DNA of 64,000 nt from Coriobacteriia bacterium (GTDB lineage: Bacteria; Actinomycetota; Coriobacteriia; Anaerosomatales; SLCP01), in assembly GCA_030603745.1 (NCBI GenBank), contig JAUVXE010000011.1:17739-81738 (forward strand), given 5' to 3'. The notes beneath the pieces are model-generated. The model was not told the DNA's origin. It saw nothing but the letters and a program-made list of their open reading frames with translations, and did not search any database. Of this stretch, positions 7,668 through 15,259 are shown in pieces. A program made the translations under genes and the position numbers. Position 1 is the first letter of the stretch; every line of letters begins with the position of its first letter.

Positions 7668-7688
7668 GCGGCCCGAGAGTGCAAGTCC

Positions 7689-7698
7689 AACCACCACA
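7689..7698 (+). repeat. Leader repeat AACCACCACA, copy 3 (core only)
   Basis: The ten-base core shared with 2578-2587 and 3409-3418. Here it runs straight into the AAGGAGGG ribosome site of the rtcB N-terminal part, 14 bases before the ATG. Confidence 0.55.
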
Positions 7699-7712
7699 AG
7701 GAGGGACTGAGT

Positions 7713-8171
7713 ATGCTTGAGTTTGTGAAGTCATGGAGTCCGAGGCTCGACGTGGCGGCGGCCGACCAGGTGGGGCACTTCATACGGTTCCCCCACCTCG
7801 TTGACCTGTGCCTCATGGCGGACGCCCATCCCGGATATGGGGTGCCGGTCGGAAGCGTCCTGGTCACCGAGGAGTGCGTCGTCCCCAGCGCGATCGGCGT
7901 AGACATCGGGTGTGGGGTGAGGACCGTGGTTCTCGACCTCTCAGCCGACGACATCGGACACGAGGTCGCGGCAAACTGTCTCCGCGAGCTTTCGGAGCGC
8001 CTGCCGGTGGGCTTCAATGTCCACGGGGACGACTTCCCCCCCTACGACATGCGACTGATCGAGGCCCCCGAGGGCGTCGAGCGCGTGATCGACGGCCTGT
8101 GTCTCGACGAGGGGAGGATCGCTCGCCAGCTCGGCACCCTCGGCGGGGGCAACCACTTCGTCGAGATCCCG
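7713..8171 (+). pseudogene. rtcB: RtcB RNA ligase, N-terminal part
   Basis: About 153 residues homologous to the first part of RtcB: LMADAHPGYGVPVGSVL, VVPSAIGVDIGCGVRT (metal-binding Asp and Cys of the family) and QLGTLGGGNHFVEIP with a metal-binding His. A good AAGGAGGG ribosome site precedes the ATG. Homology ends at 8171. The frame then runs 12 unrelated residues (STRSHQTGSTA) to a stop at 8207. The remaining motifs, including the guanylylated His, are at 1724-2419 on the opposite strand. Together the two pieces make about 385 residues, a normal length for compact RtcB. Phage RtcB is thought to repair RNAs cut by host anticodon nucleases. Confidence 0.9.
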
Positions 8172-8308
8172 AGTACGCGGAGTCACCAAACTGGCAGCAC
8201 GGCATGACCATCATCACGAAGCGGATCGATTCCGATCGCTTCCACCTCGAGCAGGTCCCCATCGTCGGGTACGAGGCCCTGTTCAACGACACGCTGTACA
8301 GCGGTTAG
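8171..8308 (+). pseudogene. C-terminal remnant of a phage metallophosphoesterase-like protein
   Basis: Forty-five residues without a start codon, beginning EYAESPNWQHGMTII directly at the second rtcB breakpoint and ending VGYEALFNDTLYSG and TAG. The NWQHG element followed by a beta-rich tail resembles the C-terminus of phage calcineurin-like phosphoesterases, but the catalytic part is missing, so the name is tentative. It lies seven bases upstream of the endolysin gene and belongs to the right-hand, late segment of the prophage. Confidence 0.5.
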
Positions 8309-8315
8309 GAGGACC

Positions 8316-9032
8316 ATGAAGATCACGCCCGTAAGCCACGAGTGGAGCGGCTCGCTCGCCCGTCGCTCCGGCGCCCCCACGGGGGTTGTCGTCCACCACG
8401 CAGCTCACCCTAGATGTGGGGCGGCCACGATCCACGGGTGGCACATCGCGCGGAAGTGGAAGGGCATCGGCTACCACTTCGTCGTCCGCAAGGATGGCAC
8501 GATCGAGACGGGCCGGCCCGAGTGGGCAATCGGCTCGCACACCATGAGCGTCAACAGCCGGATCGGCGTATGCCTCGAGGGCAACTTCGAGACGGAGGTA
8601 CCCCTGGCAGCACAGCTCGCAGCCCTCGCGTGGCTCATCCATGTGTACCTTGCAGGCAAGTACGGCAAGCTCGTCGTGACCCGCCACAGGGACCATGCGG
8701 CGACCTCGTGCCCCGGCAAGAACCTCCCGTGGCCCATCCAGGCCGCTCCTGCGGCCCCTGCGGCGCCCAGCCGGCCTCAGCCCGCTCCGGCCACCAAGCC
8801 CGCCCCTGCGCGCCCCACGCGGCGCGAGGGAGCCAGGAAAGACGCGCATGTCCGGGAGATCCAGCGGCGCCTGAACGTGAAGCGCGCTCGGGACGGCCGG
8901 GGCAGGGCCCTGGTTGTGGACGGCGACTTCGGCCCGCGCACCAAGGAGGCCGTGATGAGCTTCCAGAGGGCCCAGAAGATCGGCATTGACGGCGTGGTCG
9001 GCCCCGAGACGTGGGCCCGACTCTTGCGGTAG
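8316..9032 (+). CDS. Endolysin, N-acetylmuramoyl-L-alanine amidase with peptidoglycan-binding domain
   Basis: A 238-residue lysis enzyme. Residues 1-140 form an Amidase_2 (T7 lysozyme-like) zinc amidase: GVVVHHAAHP gives the first zinc ligand, GIGYHFVVRKDGTIETGR the conserved core and HRDHAATSCPGKNLPW the distal ligands. A Pro/Ala linker spans about residues 145-170. The C-terminal 65 residues form a PG_binding_1 domain (VREIQRRLNV, VDGDFGPRTKEAVMSFQ, GIDGVVGPETWARLL). The ATG has an AGGAGG ribosome site. It lies directly before the holin, the usual order of a lysis cassette, and has no signal peptide, so export would rely on the holin. Confidence 0.93.
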   Translation: MKITPVSHEWSGSLARRSGAPTGVVVHHAAHPRCGAATIHGWHIARKWKGIGYHFVVRKDGTIETGRPEWAIGSHTMSVNSRIGVCLEGNFETEVPLAAQLAALAWLIHVYLAGKYGKLVVTRHRDHAATSCPGKNLPWPIQAAPAAPAAPSRPQPAPATKPAPARPTRREGARKDAHVREIQRRLNVKRARDGRGRALVVDGDFGPRTKEAVMSFQRAQKIGIDGVVGPETWARLLR

Positions 9033-9042
9033 GGAGGACCCC

Positions 9043-9315
9043 TTGTATCAGTACGCCTTCACCATCGCTCTGCGCGCTGCCGTGCGTACCCTGTTCCAGG
9101 GTGCGGCCGGCGCCTTCACGGCGGTGACGGTCACCATCCTGTCCGTTGAGGACCTTCGCGTCCAGTCGCTCGTGATCGGGGCCGGGCTCCTTCACGCCGG
9201 CCTCACGGCCGTGGCGGCCTTCTGCCAGAACTTCTCCGAGGCCCTCAAGGACGAGAGGGACCGCGAGCGCGAGGCCCCCGACGAGCTCCCGTTCGAGCCC
9301 TACGATTACCTCTAG
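9043..9315 (+). CDS. Holin-like small membrane protein
   Basis: A 90-residue protein with two predicted membrane helices (about residues 8-33 and 40-66) and a charged cytoplasmic tail (EALKDERDRERE), the size and topology of a class II holin that releases the endolysin. The start is TTG, 10 bases after the endolysin stop, with GGGAGG five bases upstream. It is the last rightward gene of the prophage and is followed by a strong terminator. The assignment rests on topology and position. Confidence 0.7.
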   Translation: MYQYAFTIALRAAVRTLFQGAAGAFTAVTVTILSVEDLRVQSLVIGAGLLHAGLTAVAAFCQNFSEALKDERDREREAPDELPFEPYDYL

Positions 9316-9334
9316 CCTGCCTAGAGACGCAAGA

Positions 9335-9371
9335 AGCCCCGACCCCAAGGGAATCCCAAGGGGTCGGGGCT
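9335..9371 (+). terminator. Strong intrinsic terminator after the lysis cassette
   Basis: AGCCCCGACCCC (9335-9346) pairs perfectly with GGGGTCGGGGCT (9360-9371) around a 13-base loop, and TTGCTTTGT follows on the + strand. It separates the rightward lysis genes from the leftward micro-gene at 9387-9467 and could serve both. Confidence 0.88.
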
Positions 9372-9386
9372 TTGCTTTGTGCTCCA

Positions 9387-9467
9387 TCAGGGCCAGAACA
9401 CGATCGAGAGAATGATCCAGAGGACGAAGATCCCGATCTCCCAGCGATCCCACTTCCTGTTGTCCAT
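9387..9467 (-). CDS. 26-residue single-pass membrane microprotein
   Basis: The peptide begins MDNRKWDRWEIGIFV, continues with a hydrophobic Leu/Ile/Trp helix and ends VFWP. An AAGGTGAG sequence lies six bases before the ATG. A charged N-terminus plus one membrane helix is typical of small phage or toxin-like membrane peptides. It reads toward the terminator at 9335-9371. The frame is short, so this is a candidate only. Confidence 0.4.
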   Translation of the reverse strand: MDNRKWDRWEIGIFVLWIILSIVFWP

Positions 9468-9533
9468 GCTCTCACCTTGCTCTCATTTCTGGAGGAACAT
9501 GCCTACATCATCACTACCCCACGATTCCAGAAT

Positions 9534-9572
9534 CCGCAGGTAGGGGGTGGTTCGTCGGCCCCCGACCTGCGG
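9534..9572. repeat. Long hairpin abutting the tRNA fragment
   Basis: CCGCAGGTAGGGGG (9534-9547) pairs with CCCCCGACCTGCGG (9559-9572) with one mismatch, around an 11-base loop. It begins five bases from the last base that fits tRNA-Met. It may be part of the phage attachment region or the transcript end left by integration. Confidence 0.6.
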
Positions 9573-9576
9573 TCCG

Positions 9577-9628
9577 CCGACAACCAAGGGATTATGAGTC
9601 CCCTGCTCCACCATTGAGCTACGGGCCC
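9577..9628 (-). tRNA. 5' two thirds of a tRNA-Met (CAT) gene, truncated; probable attR
   Basis: On the minus strand the sequence gives a 7-base acceptor strand GGGCCCG, TA, a D-arm GCTC/GAGC, and an anticodon arm GGGGA-CTCATAA-TCCCT with anticodon CAT at 9596-9594, followed by the variable region and the first T-stem strand GTCGG. No TTCRA T-loop and no CGGGCCC acceptor complement follow. The hairpin at 9534-9572 replaces them. The gene is therefore broken at about 9577, exactly at the edge of the prophage, as expected if the phage integrated within the tRNA and the 3' part lies beyond the far end. Confidence 0.7.
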
Positions 9629-9762
9629 CCGAGACCGAACGATCGCACCGACCGATGATAGCGTACCTGGGGCGGATGCGTCGCCCGGGTGGGGGCGGCG
9701 CGCGAGTCGCGGGTGTGGGCGGCGCGCGGGCGGTGTCCTCGAAACAACCCTATTTCGTGACG

Positions 9763-9798
9763 ATCGAATTGCGTGCGGGGCAATTCGATGACCGTGAA
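9763..9798. repeat. Hairpin plus 15-base dispersed motif
   Basis: ATCGAATTGC (9763-9772) pairs perfectly with GCAATTCGAT (9780-9789) around seven bases. The right arm runs into TTCGATGACCGTGAA (9784-9798), a copy of the motif also found at 10014-10028, 18115-18129, 18477-18491 and 18507-18521. Confidence 0.6.
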
Positions 9799-9961
9799 GG
9801 CAAGATTAGACAGCCATCAAGTCGAGTATGCCGTGCCCGAGCGCCATGTCAGCCGAGCGAGCCGCCGCGCCACCGGCGACGCTGCAGTCAAGCTGCGATC
9901 GGAGCACCCGGTCATGCGCCCCCCGACCCTCAGCCACGTACGTCCGCACACGCCGTCGCCC

Positions 9962-10028
9962 TTCACCGCCATCAAGTTTGCGTTTGATGTCGGTGAACTT
10001 CCCCCGAAGGGGATTCGACCACGGTGAA
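9962..10028. repeat. Inverted pair and single copy of the dispersed GTGAA motif
   Basis: TTCACCGCCATCAA (9962-9975) pairs with TTGATGTCGGTGAA (9984-9997) with one mismatch and an eight-base loop. TTCGACCACGGTGAA follows at 10014-10028. The arrangement (an inverted pair and a lone copy within 70 bases) resembles that at 18477-18521. Confidence 0.6.
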
Positions 10029-10134
10029 AGGGGTTCTCAGCAAAGACCAACCCCCCCCCTGTGCCATCGCGAGTTCGCGGCAACTGCCTACGCTCATCCC
10101 CGGCAAGGATCACGAATGGCCTGTCCGGCTACGG

Positions 10135-10209
10135 CCACCCTCGTGCGCTCCGGTGACGCGACCACCCTCGTGCGCTCCGGTGACGCGACCACCCTCGTGC
10201 GATCCGGTG
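10135..10209 (+). repeat. 27-base tandem repeat, 2.8 copies
   Basis: The unit begins CCACCCTCGTGCGCTCCGGT and continues GACGCGA. Copies are 10135-10161, 10162-10188 (identical) and 10189-10209 (partial, one mismatch). There are no spacers, so it is not a CRISPR array. It lies upstream of the tRNA-Asn promoter. Confidence 0.85.
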
Positions 10210-10263
10210 TGCTGGCGCCCGCAGGCAACCCCCGCAGCCGTACTGACACCCTCTCACGACCCG

Positions 10264-10292
10264 TTGCGCCCCCACGCAACCCGTTGTATCAT
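10264..10292 (+). promoter_or_regulatory. Promoter of tRNA-Asn
   Basis: The -35 TTGCGC (10264-10269) and -10 TATCAT (10287-10292) are separated by 17 bases. Transcription would start near 10299, about 50 bases before the tRNA. Confidence 0.6.
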
Positions 10293-10348
10293 CGCGTGGT
10301 GCCGCGCACCCCGCCCGCTCGGGAACCGCGCGCGGACATCACCGATAC

Positions 10349-10423
10349 TCCTCGGTAGCTCAATGGTAGAGCATCCGGCTGTTAACCGGAGGGTTGTAGG
10401 TTCGAGTCCTACCCGAGGAGCCA
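10349..10423 (+). tRNA. tRNA-Asn (GTT)
   Basis: A complete cloverleaf: acceptor TCCTCGG/CCGAGGA, D-arm GCTC/GAGC, anticodon loop CTGTTAA with anticodon GTT at 10380-10382, T-loop TTCGAGT, discriminator G and encoded CCA (10421-10423). Confidence 0.97.
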
Positions 10424-10522
10424 TCCGATACCTCACACGAGCCGCCACGCGCGGCTCGTCGTCGTTCTCGGCCCTCAAGACGCGCGTCCTCACGCCCGAT
10501 GGGGTATCTAGAGCCCAGGGAC

Positions 10523-10540
10523 CGCAGGCTTACGCCTGCG
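10523..10540 (+). other. Small hairpin upstream of the HD-GYP gene
   Basis: CGCAGGC (10523-10529) pairs with GCCTGCG (10534-10540) around TTAC, 25 bases upstream of the start codon. It could be an operator or an mRNA structure affecting initiation. Confidence 0.35.
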
Positions 10541-10565
10541 CATGACACGGGGAAGGCGCCGCGAT

Positions 10566-11714
10566 ATGAGTGACCCGGCCGTTGACGAAGCCGCATCGAA
10601 GACCGCCCCGGCACGCATCATCGTCGCCGACGACGACCCTTCGAGCCGCTATCTGCTCCAGTCCATGCTCTCGTCGGCCGGCTTCACGGTGACTCCCGTC
10701 GAGGACGGCGCCGAGGCGCTCGACGCGGCACGTCGCGAGCCGCCGGACCTCGTGATCAGCGACATCCTCATGCCGCAGATGGACGGCTACCAGCTGTGCC
10801 GCGAGTGGCGCGCGGATCCGATGCTCGCGCCCATCCCCTTCATCTACTACACCGCGAACTACACCGAGCCCGACGACGAGCGTTTCGCCCTCAGCCTCGG
10901 CGCTGACCGCTTCCTGCTCAAGCCGATGGACCCGGCGGACCTCCTCGGCGTGGTCCAGGAGCTCCTGCGCCAGGAGCGGGAGGGCACGCATGTCACGCGC
11001 GCGCCCCAGATCGAGGACGAGGCGCGCGTGCTCAAGGAGTACAACGCGCGGCTGGTGAGCAAGCTCGAACACCAGCTCATCGAGGTCCAGGACGCCAACG
11101 AGTCCTTGATGGCGATGGTCAACGGCACCGTCCGGGCGATCGCCAAGCTCGCCGAGGCGCGCGACCCGTACACGTCCGGCCACCAGGAGCGCGTCGCCGC
11201 GCTCGCCGCCGCCATCGCGGAACAGCTCGGCGAGACCGAAGACGCGTGTGAGGGCATCCGAATCGCGGGGCTCGTGCACGACATCGGCAAGATCTACGTG
11301 CCGGCGGAGATCCTCACGAAGCCCCGTCGGCTCACCGCCGTGGAGTTCGCGATCATCAAGATGCACCCCGAGGTCGCCCACGACGTGCTCTCGGGCATCG
11401 AGTTCCCGTGGCCCGTGGCCGACTACGTGGTTCAGCACCACGAGCGCATGGACGGGTCAGGCTATCCGGGCGGCCTCAGCGGCGACGACATCCTGCCGGG
11501 CGCCCGCATCCTGGCGGTCGCCGACGTGGTCGAGGCGATGTCGTCGCACCGCCCCTACAAGGTGGCGGCCGGCCTCGACGCGGCGCTCGACGAGGTCGCC
11601 GCCAACTCAGGCGTGCTCTACGACGCCGAGGTCTCGGCGGCGTGCCTGTCGCTCTTCCGCGAGCAGGGCTACGAGATCCCCGCGGCCACGGAGAGCGCGC
11701 TCATCACGGTCTGA
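10566..11714 (+). CDS. Response regulator with HD-GYP domain, probable c-di-GMP phosphodiesterase
   Basis: About 382 residues. The receiver domain spans residues 15-135, with DDDP acidic pocket, phospho-acceptor Asp in DLVISDILMP and the conserved Lys in FLLKPMD. A helical linker (LEHQLIEVQDANESLMAMV) follows, then an HD-GYP domain with HQERVAALA, LVHDIGK, HPEVAHDVL, VQHHERMDGSGYPGGLSG and the final helix. All HD and GYP residues are present, so hydrolysis of cyclic di-GMP under control of a sensor kinase is likely. No kinase gene is adjacent. The ATG at 10566 is chosen over one 24 bases upstream because GGGGAAGG sits at proper distance before it. Confidence 0.92.
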   Translation: MSDPAVDEAASKTAPARIIVADDDPSSRYLLQSMLSSAGFTVTPVEDGAEALDAARREPPDLVISDILMPQMDGYQLCREWRADPMLAPIPFIYYTANYTEPDDERFALSLGADRFLLKPMDPADLLGVVQELLRQEREGTHVTRAPQIEDEARVLKEYNARLVSKLEHQLIEVQDANESLMAMVNGTVRAIAKLAEARDPYTSGHQERVAALAAAIAEQLGETEDACEGIRIAGLVHDIGKIYVPAEILTKPRRLTAVEFAIIKMHPEVAHDVLSGIEFPWPVADYVVQHHERMDGSGYPGGLSGDDILPGARILAVADVVEAMSSHRPYKVAAGLDAALDEVAANSGVLYDAEVSAACLSLFREQGYEIPAATESALITV

Positions 11715-11780
11715 CCGGGATGACGAGCCGACACGCGGCGACACTCCCGCCGGCGCCGCCCCGTGCGACACGCGGCCGCT

Positions 11781-13162
<1,382 letters not shown>

Positions 13163-13175
<13 letters not shown>

Positions 13176-15067
13176 ACTTCCGCTTCTTTGGGGGCGACTC
13201 CGCGGCGAAGCTGGTCGCGCTCCGCCTGCACTTGTGCGACCTGTCTGAACAGTTCATCGGCAGCGGCGCGCTCACCTGAAGCCTCAAGCCGCTTCAAGCG
13301 CGCCTTACTTTCGTTCATTTGACGTTCGAGCGCCAGTTCCTTGACTTTGGCGAGGACCTGGCGGACAACCGAGTGTACCTCTTCGCCGTCGATCACGTCC
13401 ATGAGCAGGCCACTCAGTACCGCGGCAGCTCGTTCGTCGGCCGAGGCGGCGACCGCCCGGAACAGCGCGTCGCCGGTCGCGGCGCCCGCGCCGCATATGG
13501 CTGCAAGCAACGTTCGCGCCATCGGGTCGCTGAACAGCGGCGGGTCGGTGGCGTCGAGCAGCCGCGCCGCGCCGGCCCGCAGGTGTGGATAGGCCGCCAC
13601 GATCGAGACCAGCTCGCGCTCGGCGCGTGCGGCGGTGTCGAGCACCTCGGGCGCCGGGGCCGCGCCGCCCGTCCCCGCCTCGCCCGGGCCGGCCGAGGGG
13701 TCCTCGGCCCCGGGATCGGCGACCCTCGGACGCGGGCGGGCACGCTCGACGGCGGTCTTGGCGACCACGAGGTCCACGTGCAGGCGGTCGGCGAGATAGT
13801 TCGCGTAGTCGGAGGCGATGATCGAGCCCTTGACCGGCGCGAGTATCGCGGCCGCCTCGGCGAGCGCCGCAGCGCGGCCTCCGGGAGTCGAGAGATCGCC
13901 GGCCTGGAGCCTGCGTTCGATCGCGAACTCGAGGAGCGGCCTGGCGTCGGCCACGAGCGTGGTGAGCGCCTCCCCTCCCTCGGCGGCGACGAAGTCCGCG
14001 GGGTCCTTGCCCGCCGGGAGCACGGCGACGAACAGCTCGACCCGTGCGGAGCCGGCCTCGGGCGTGATGCTCTCGTCGATGAACTCGACGGCACGGTCGG
14101 CCGCCCGCAGACCGGCCTCGTCTCCGTCGAACAGGTAGACGACGCGACTGGCGAAACGCGAGAGCAGCTTCACGTGACGCGGAGTGAGCGCGGTGCCGAG
14201 CGTGGCGACGGCGTTGGTCACGCCGGCCTCGTGCAGCGCGATCACGTCGGTGTAGCCCTCGACCACCATGACGGTGCCGGTCGCCACGATCCCGCCCTTG
14301 GCCTTCTCGATCCCGTAGAGGTTCGCCGACTTGTGGAAGATCGGCGTCTCCTGGGTGTTGAGGTACTTGGGCTCGCCGTCGCCGAGCACGCGCCCGCCGA
14401 ACGCGATGACCCTGCCGTGCAGGTCACGGATGGGAAACATCACCCGGTCGTAGAACCGGTCGCGCAGCTGGCCAGCGCCGGGGCGCTGCGGCTCATCGCC
14501 GCGCGGGCCGTAGGCGAGGTTGGCGGCGACGATCTCCTCGGCGGAGAAGCCGGCGGCGAGCAGGTGCCTCGAGAGCGCGCCACGGCCGGGGGCGTAGCCG
14601 AGGGTGAAGCGCCGGGCGACCTCGCTGCCGAAACCCCGTCGCCCGAGGTACTCGCGGGCGGTGTTCGCCTCGGCGGTCCGGGCGTGGGTGAGTGTGTGGT
14701 GGTAGAACTCGGCGGCGGACTCGCACGCGGCGATCAGCCGTTCGCGGCGCCCGCGCGGCAGGCCGCCGGACTCCTCGGTGATCTCGATGCGCGAGCGGTC
14801 GGCGAGCAGACGGACCGCCTCGGGGAAGTCGAGGTGCTCGCGCTTCATCGCGAAGCCGAACACGTCTCCCCCCTCGCCGCAGCCGAAGCAGTGCCACAGC
14901 TGGGTGGCCGGATCCACCTTGAACGAGGGGGTCTTCTCGCCGTGGAACGGACAGAGGCCCCAGAGCAGCCGGCCCTTCTTCTTGAGGACGACGCTCTCGG
15001 CTATGTAGGCGGCTACGTCGGTCGCATCGCGGACACGCGCGACGTCCTCTTCGGGGATGCGACCCAC
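13163..15067 (-). CDS. dnaG: DNA primase
   Basis: A 634-residue primase that lays RNA primers for replication with the DnaB helicase. The N-terminal zinc-binding domain has [13 protein letters not shown] and [14 protein letters not shown]. The catalytic core includes [12 protein letters not shown] and the Toprim motifs [15 protein letters not shown] and [14 protein letters not shown]. The C-terminal 180 residues are the helicase-interacting domain. The start is GTG with GAGAGGAGG eight bases upstream. It overlaps rpoD by up to 13 bases. The length is normal. Confidence 0.97.
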
Positions 15068-15200
15068 ACTGCCTCCTCTCGGCCTACGAACGAACGTACC
15101 CCACGCGACGGCGATCGACGCACACCGCGACCGGAATCGACGCCGAGGCGCCCGGCGGTTCGCAACGACGCCCTGACGCGGCGGCGGCCGGAACGACGAG

Positions 15201-15229
15201 GCTCCCGGGCACGCGGCGCACCCGGGAGC
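15201..15229 (-). terminator. GC-rich hairpin downstream of hppA
   Basis: GCTCCCGGG (15201-15209) pairs perfectly with CCCGGGAGC (15221-15229) around 11 bases, 31 bases past the hppA stop. No T-tract follows, so termination may be weak or factor-dependent. It separates hppA from dnaG. Confidence 0.5.
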
Positions 15230-15259
15230 TCTCGGCGTCAGACGTCTCTCGGAGCAGGA

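Larger units (their letters stand above)
9629..10348. other. Non-coding, repeat-rich interval between prophage and tRNA-Asn
   Basis: About 720 bases with no credible gene. It contains a C-tract (10051-10059), two hairpins, two copies of the 15-base TTCGAY...GTGAA motif, a 27-base tandem repeat and, at its right end, the tRNA-Asn promoter. Short frames on both strands lack ribosome sites and recognisable sequence. Confidence 0.7.

Noticed and set aside
7713..8207. Split intein or trans-splicing explanation for the two RtcB pieces
   Set aside because: No intein start (Cys/Ser block A), no HN-Cys end and no homing-endonuclease motif at either breakpoint. Both frames simply run into unrelated sequence.
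10135..10209. CRISPR array
   Set aside because: The 27-base units abut without spacers and there are no cas genes. It is a plain tandem repeat.
9828..10358. Frames across the gap before tRNA-Asn
   Set aside because: They run through the tandem repeat, hairpins and the tRNA promoter, and have no recognisable sequence.
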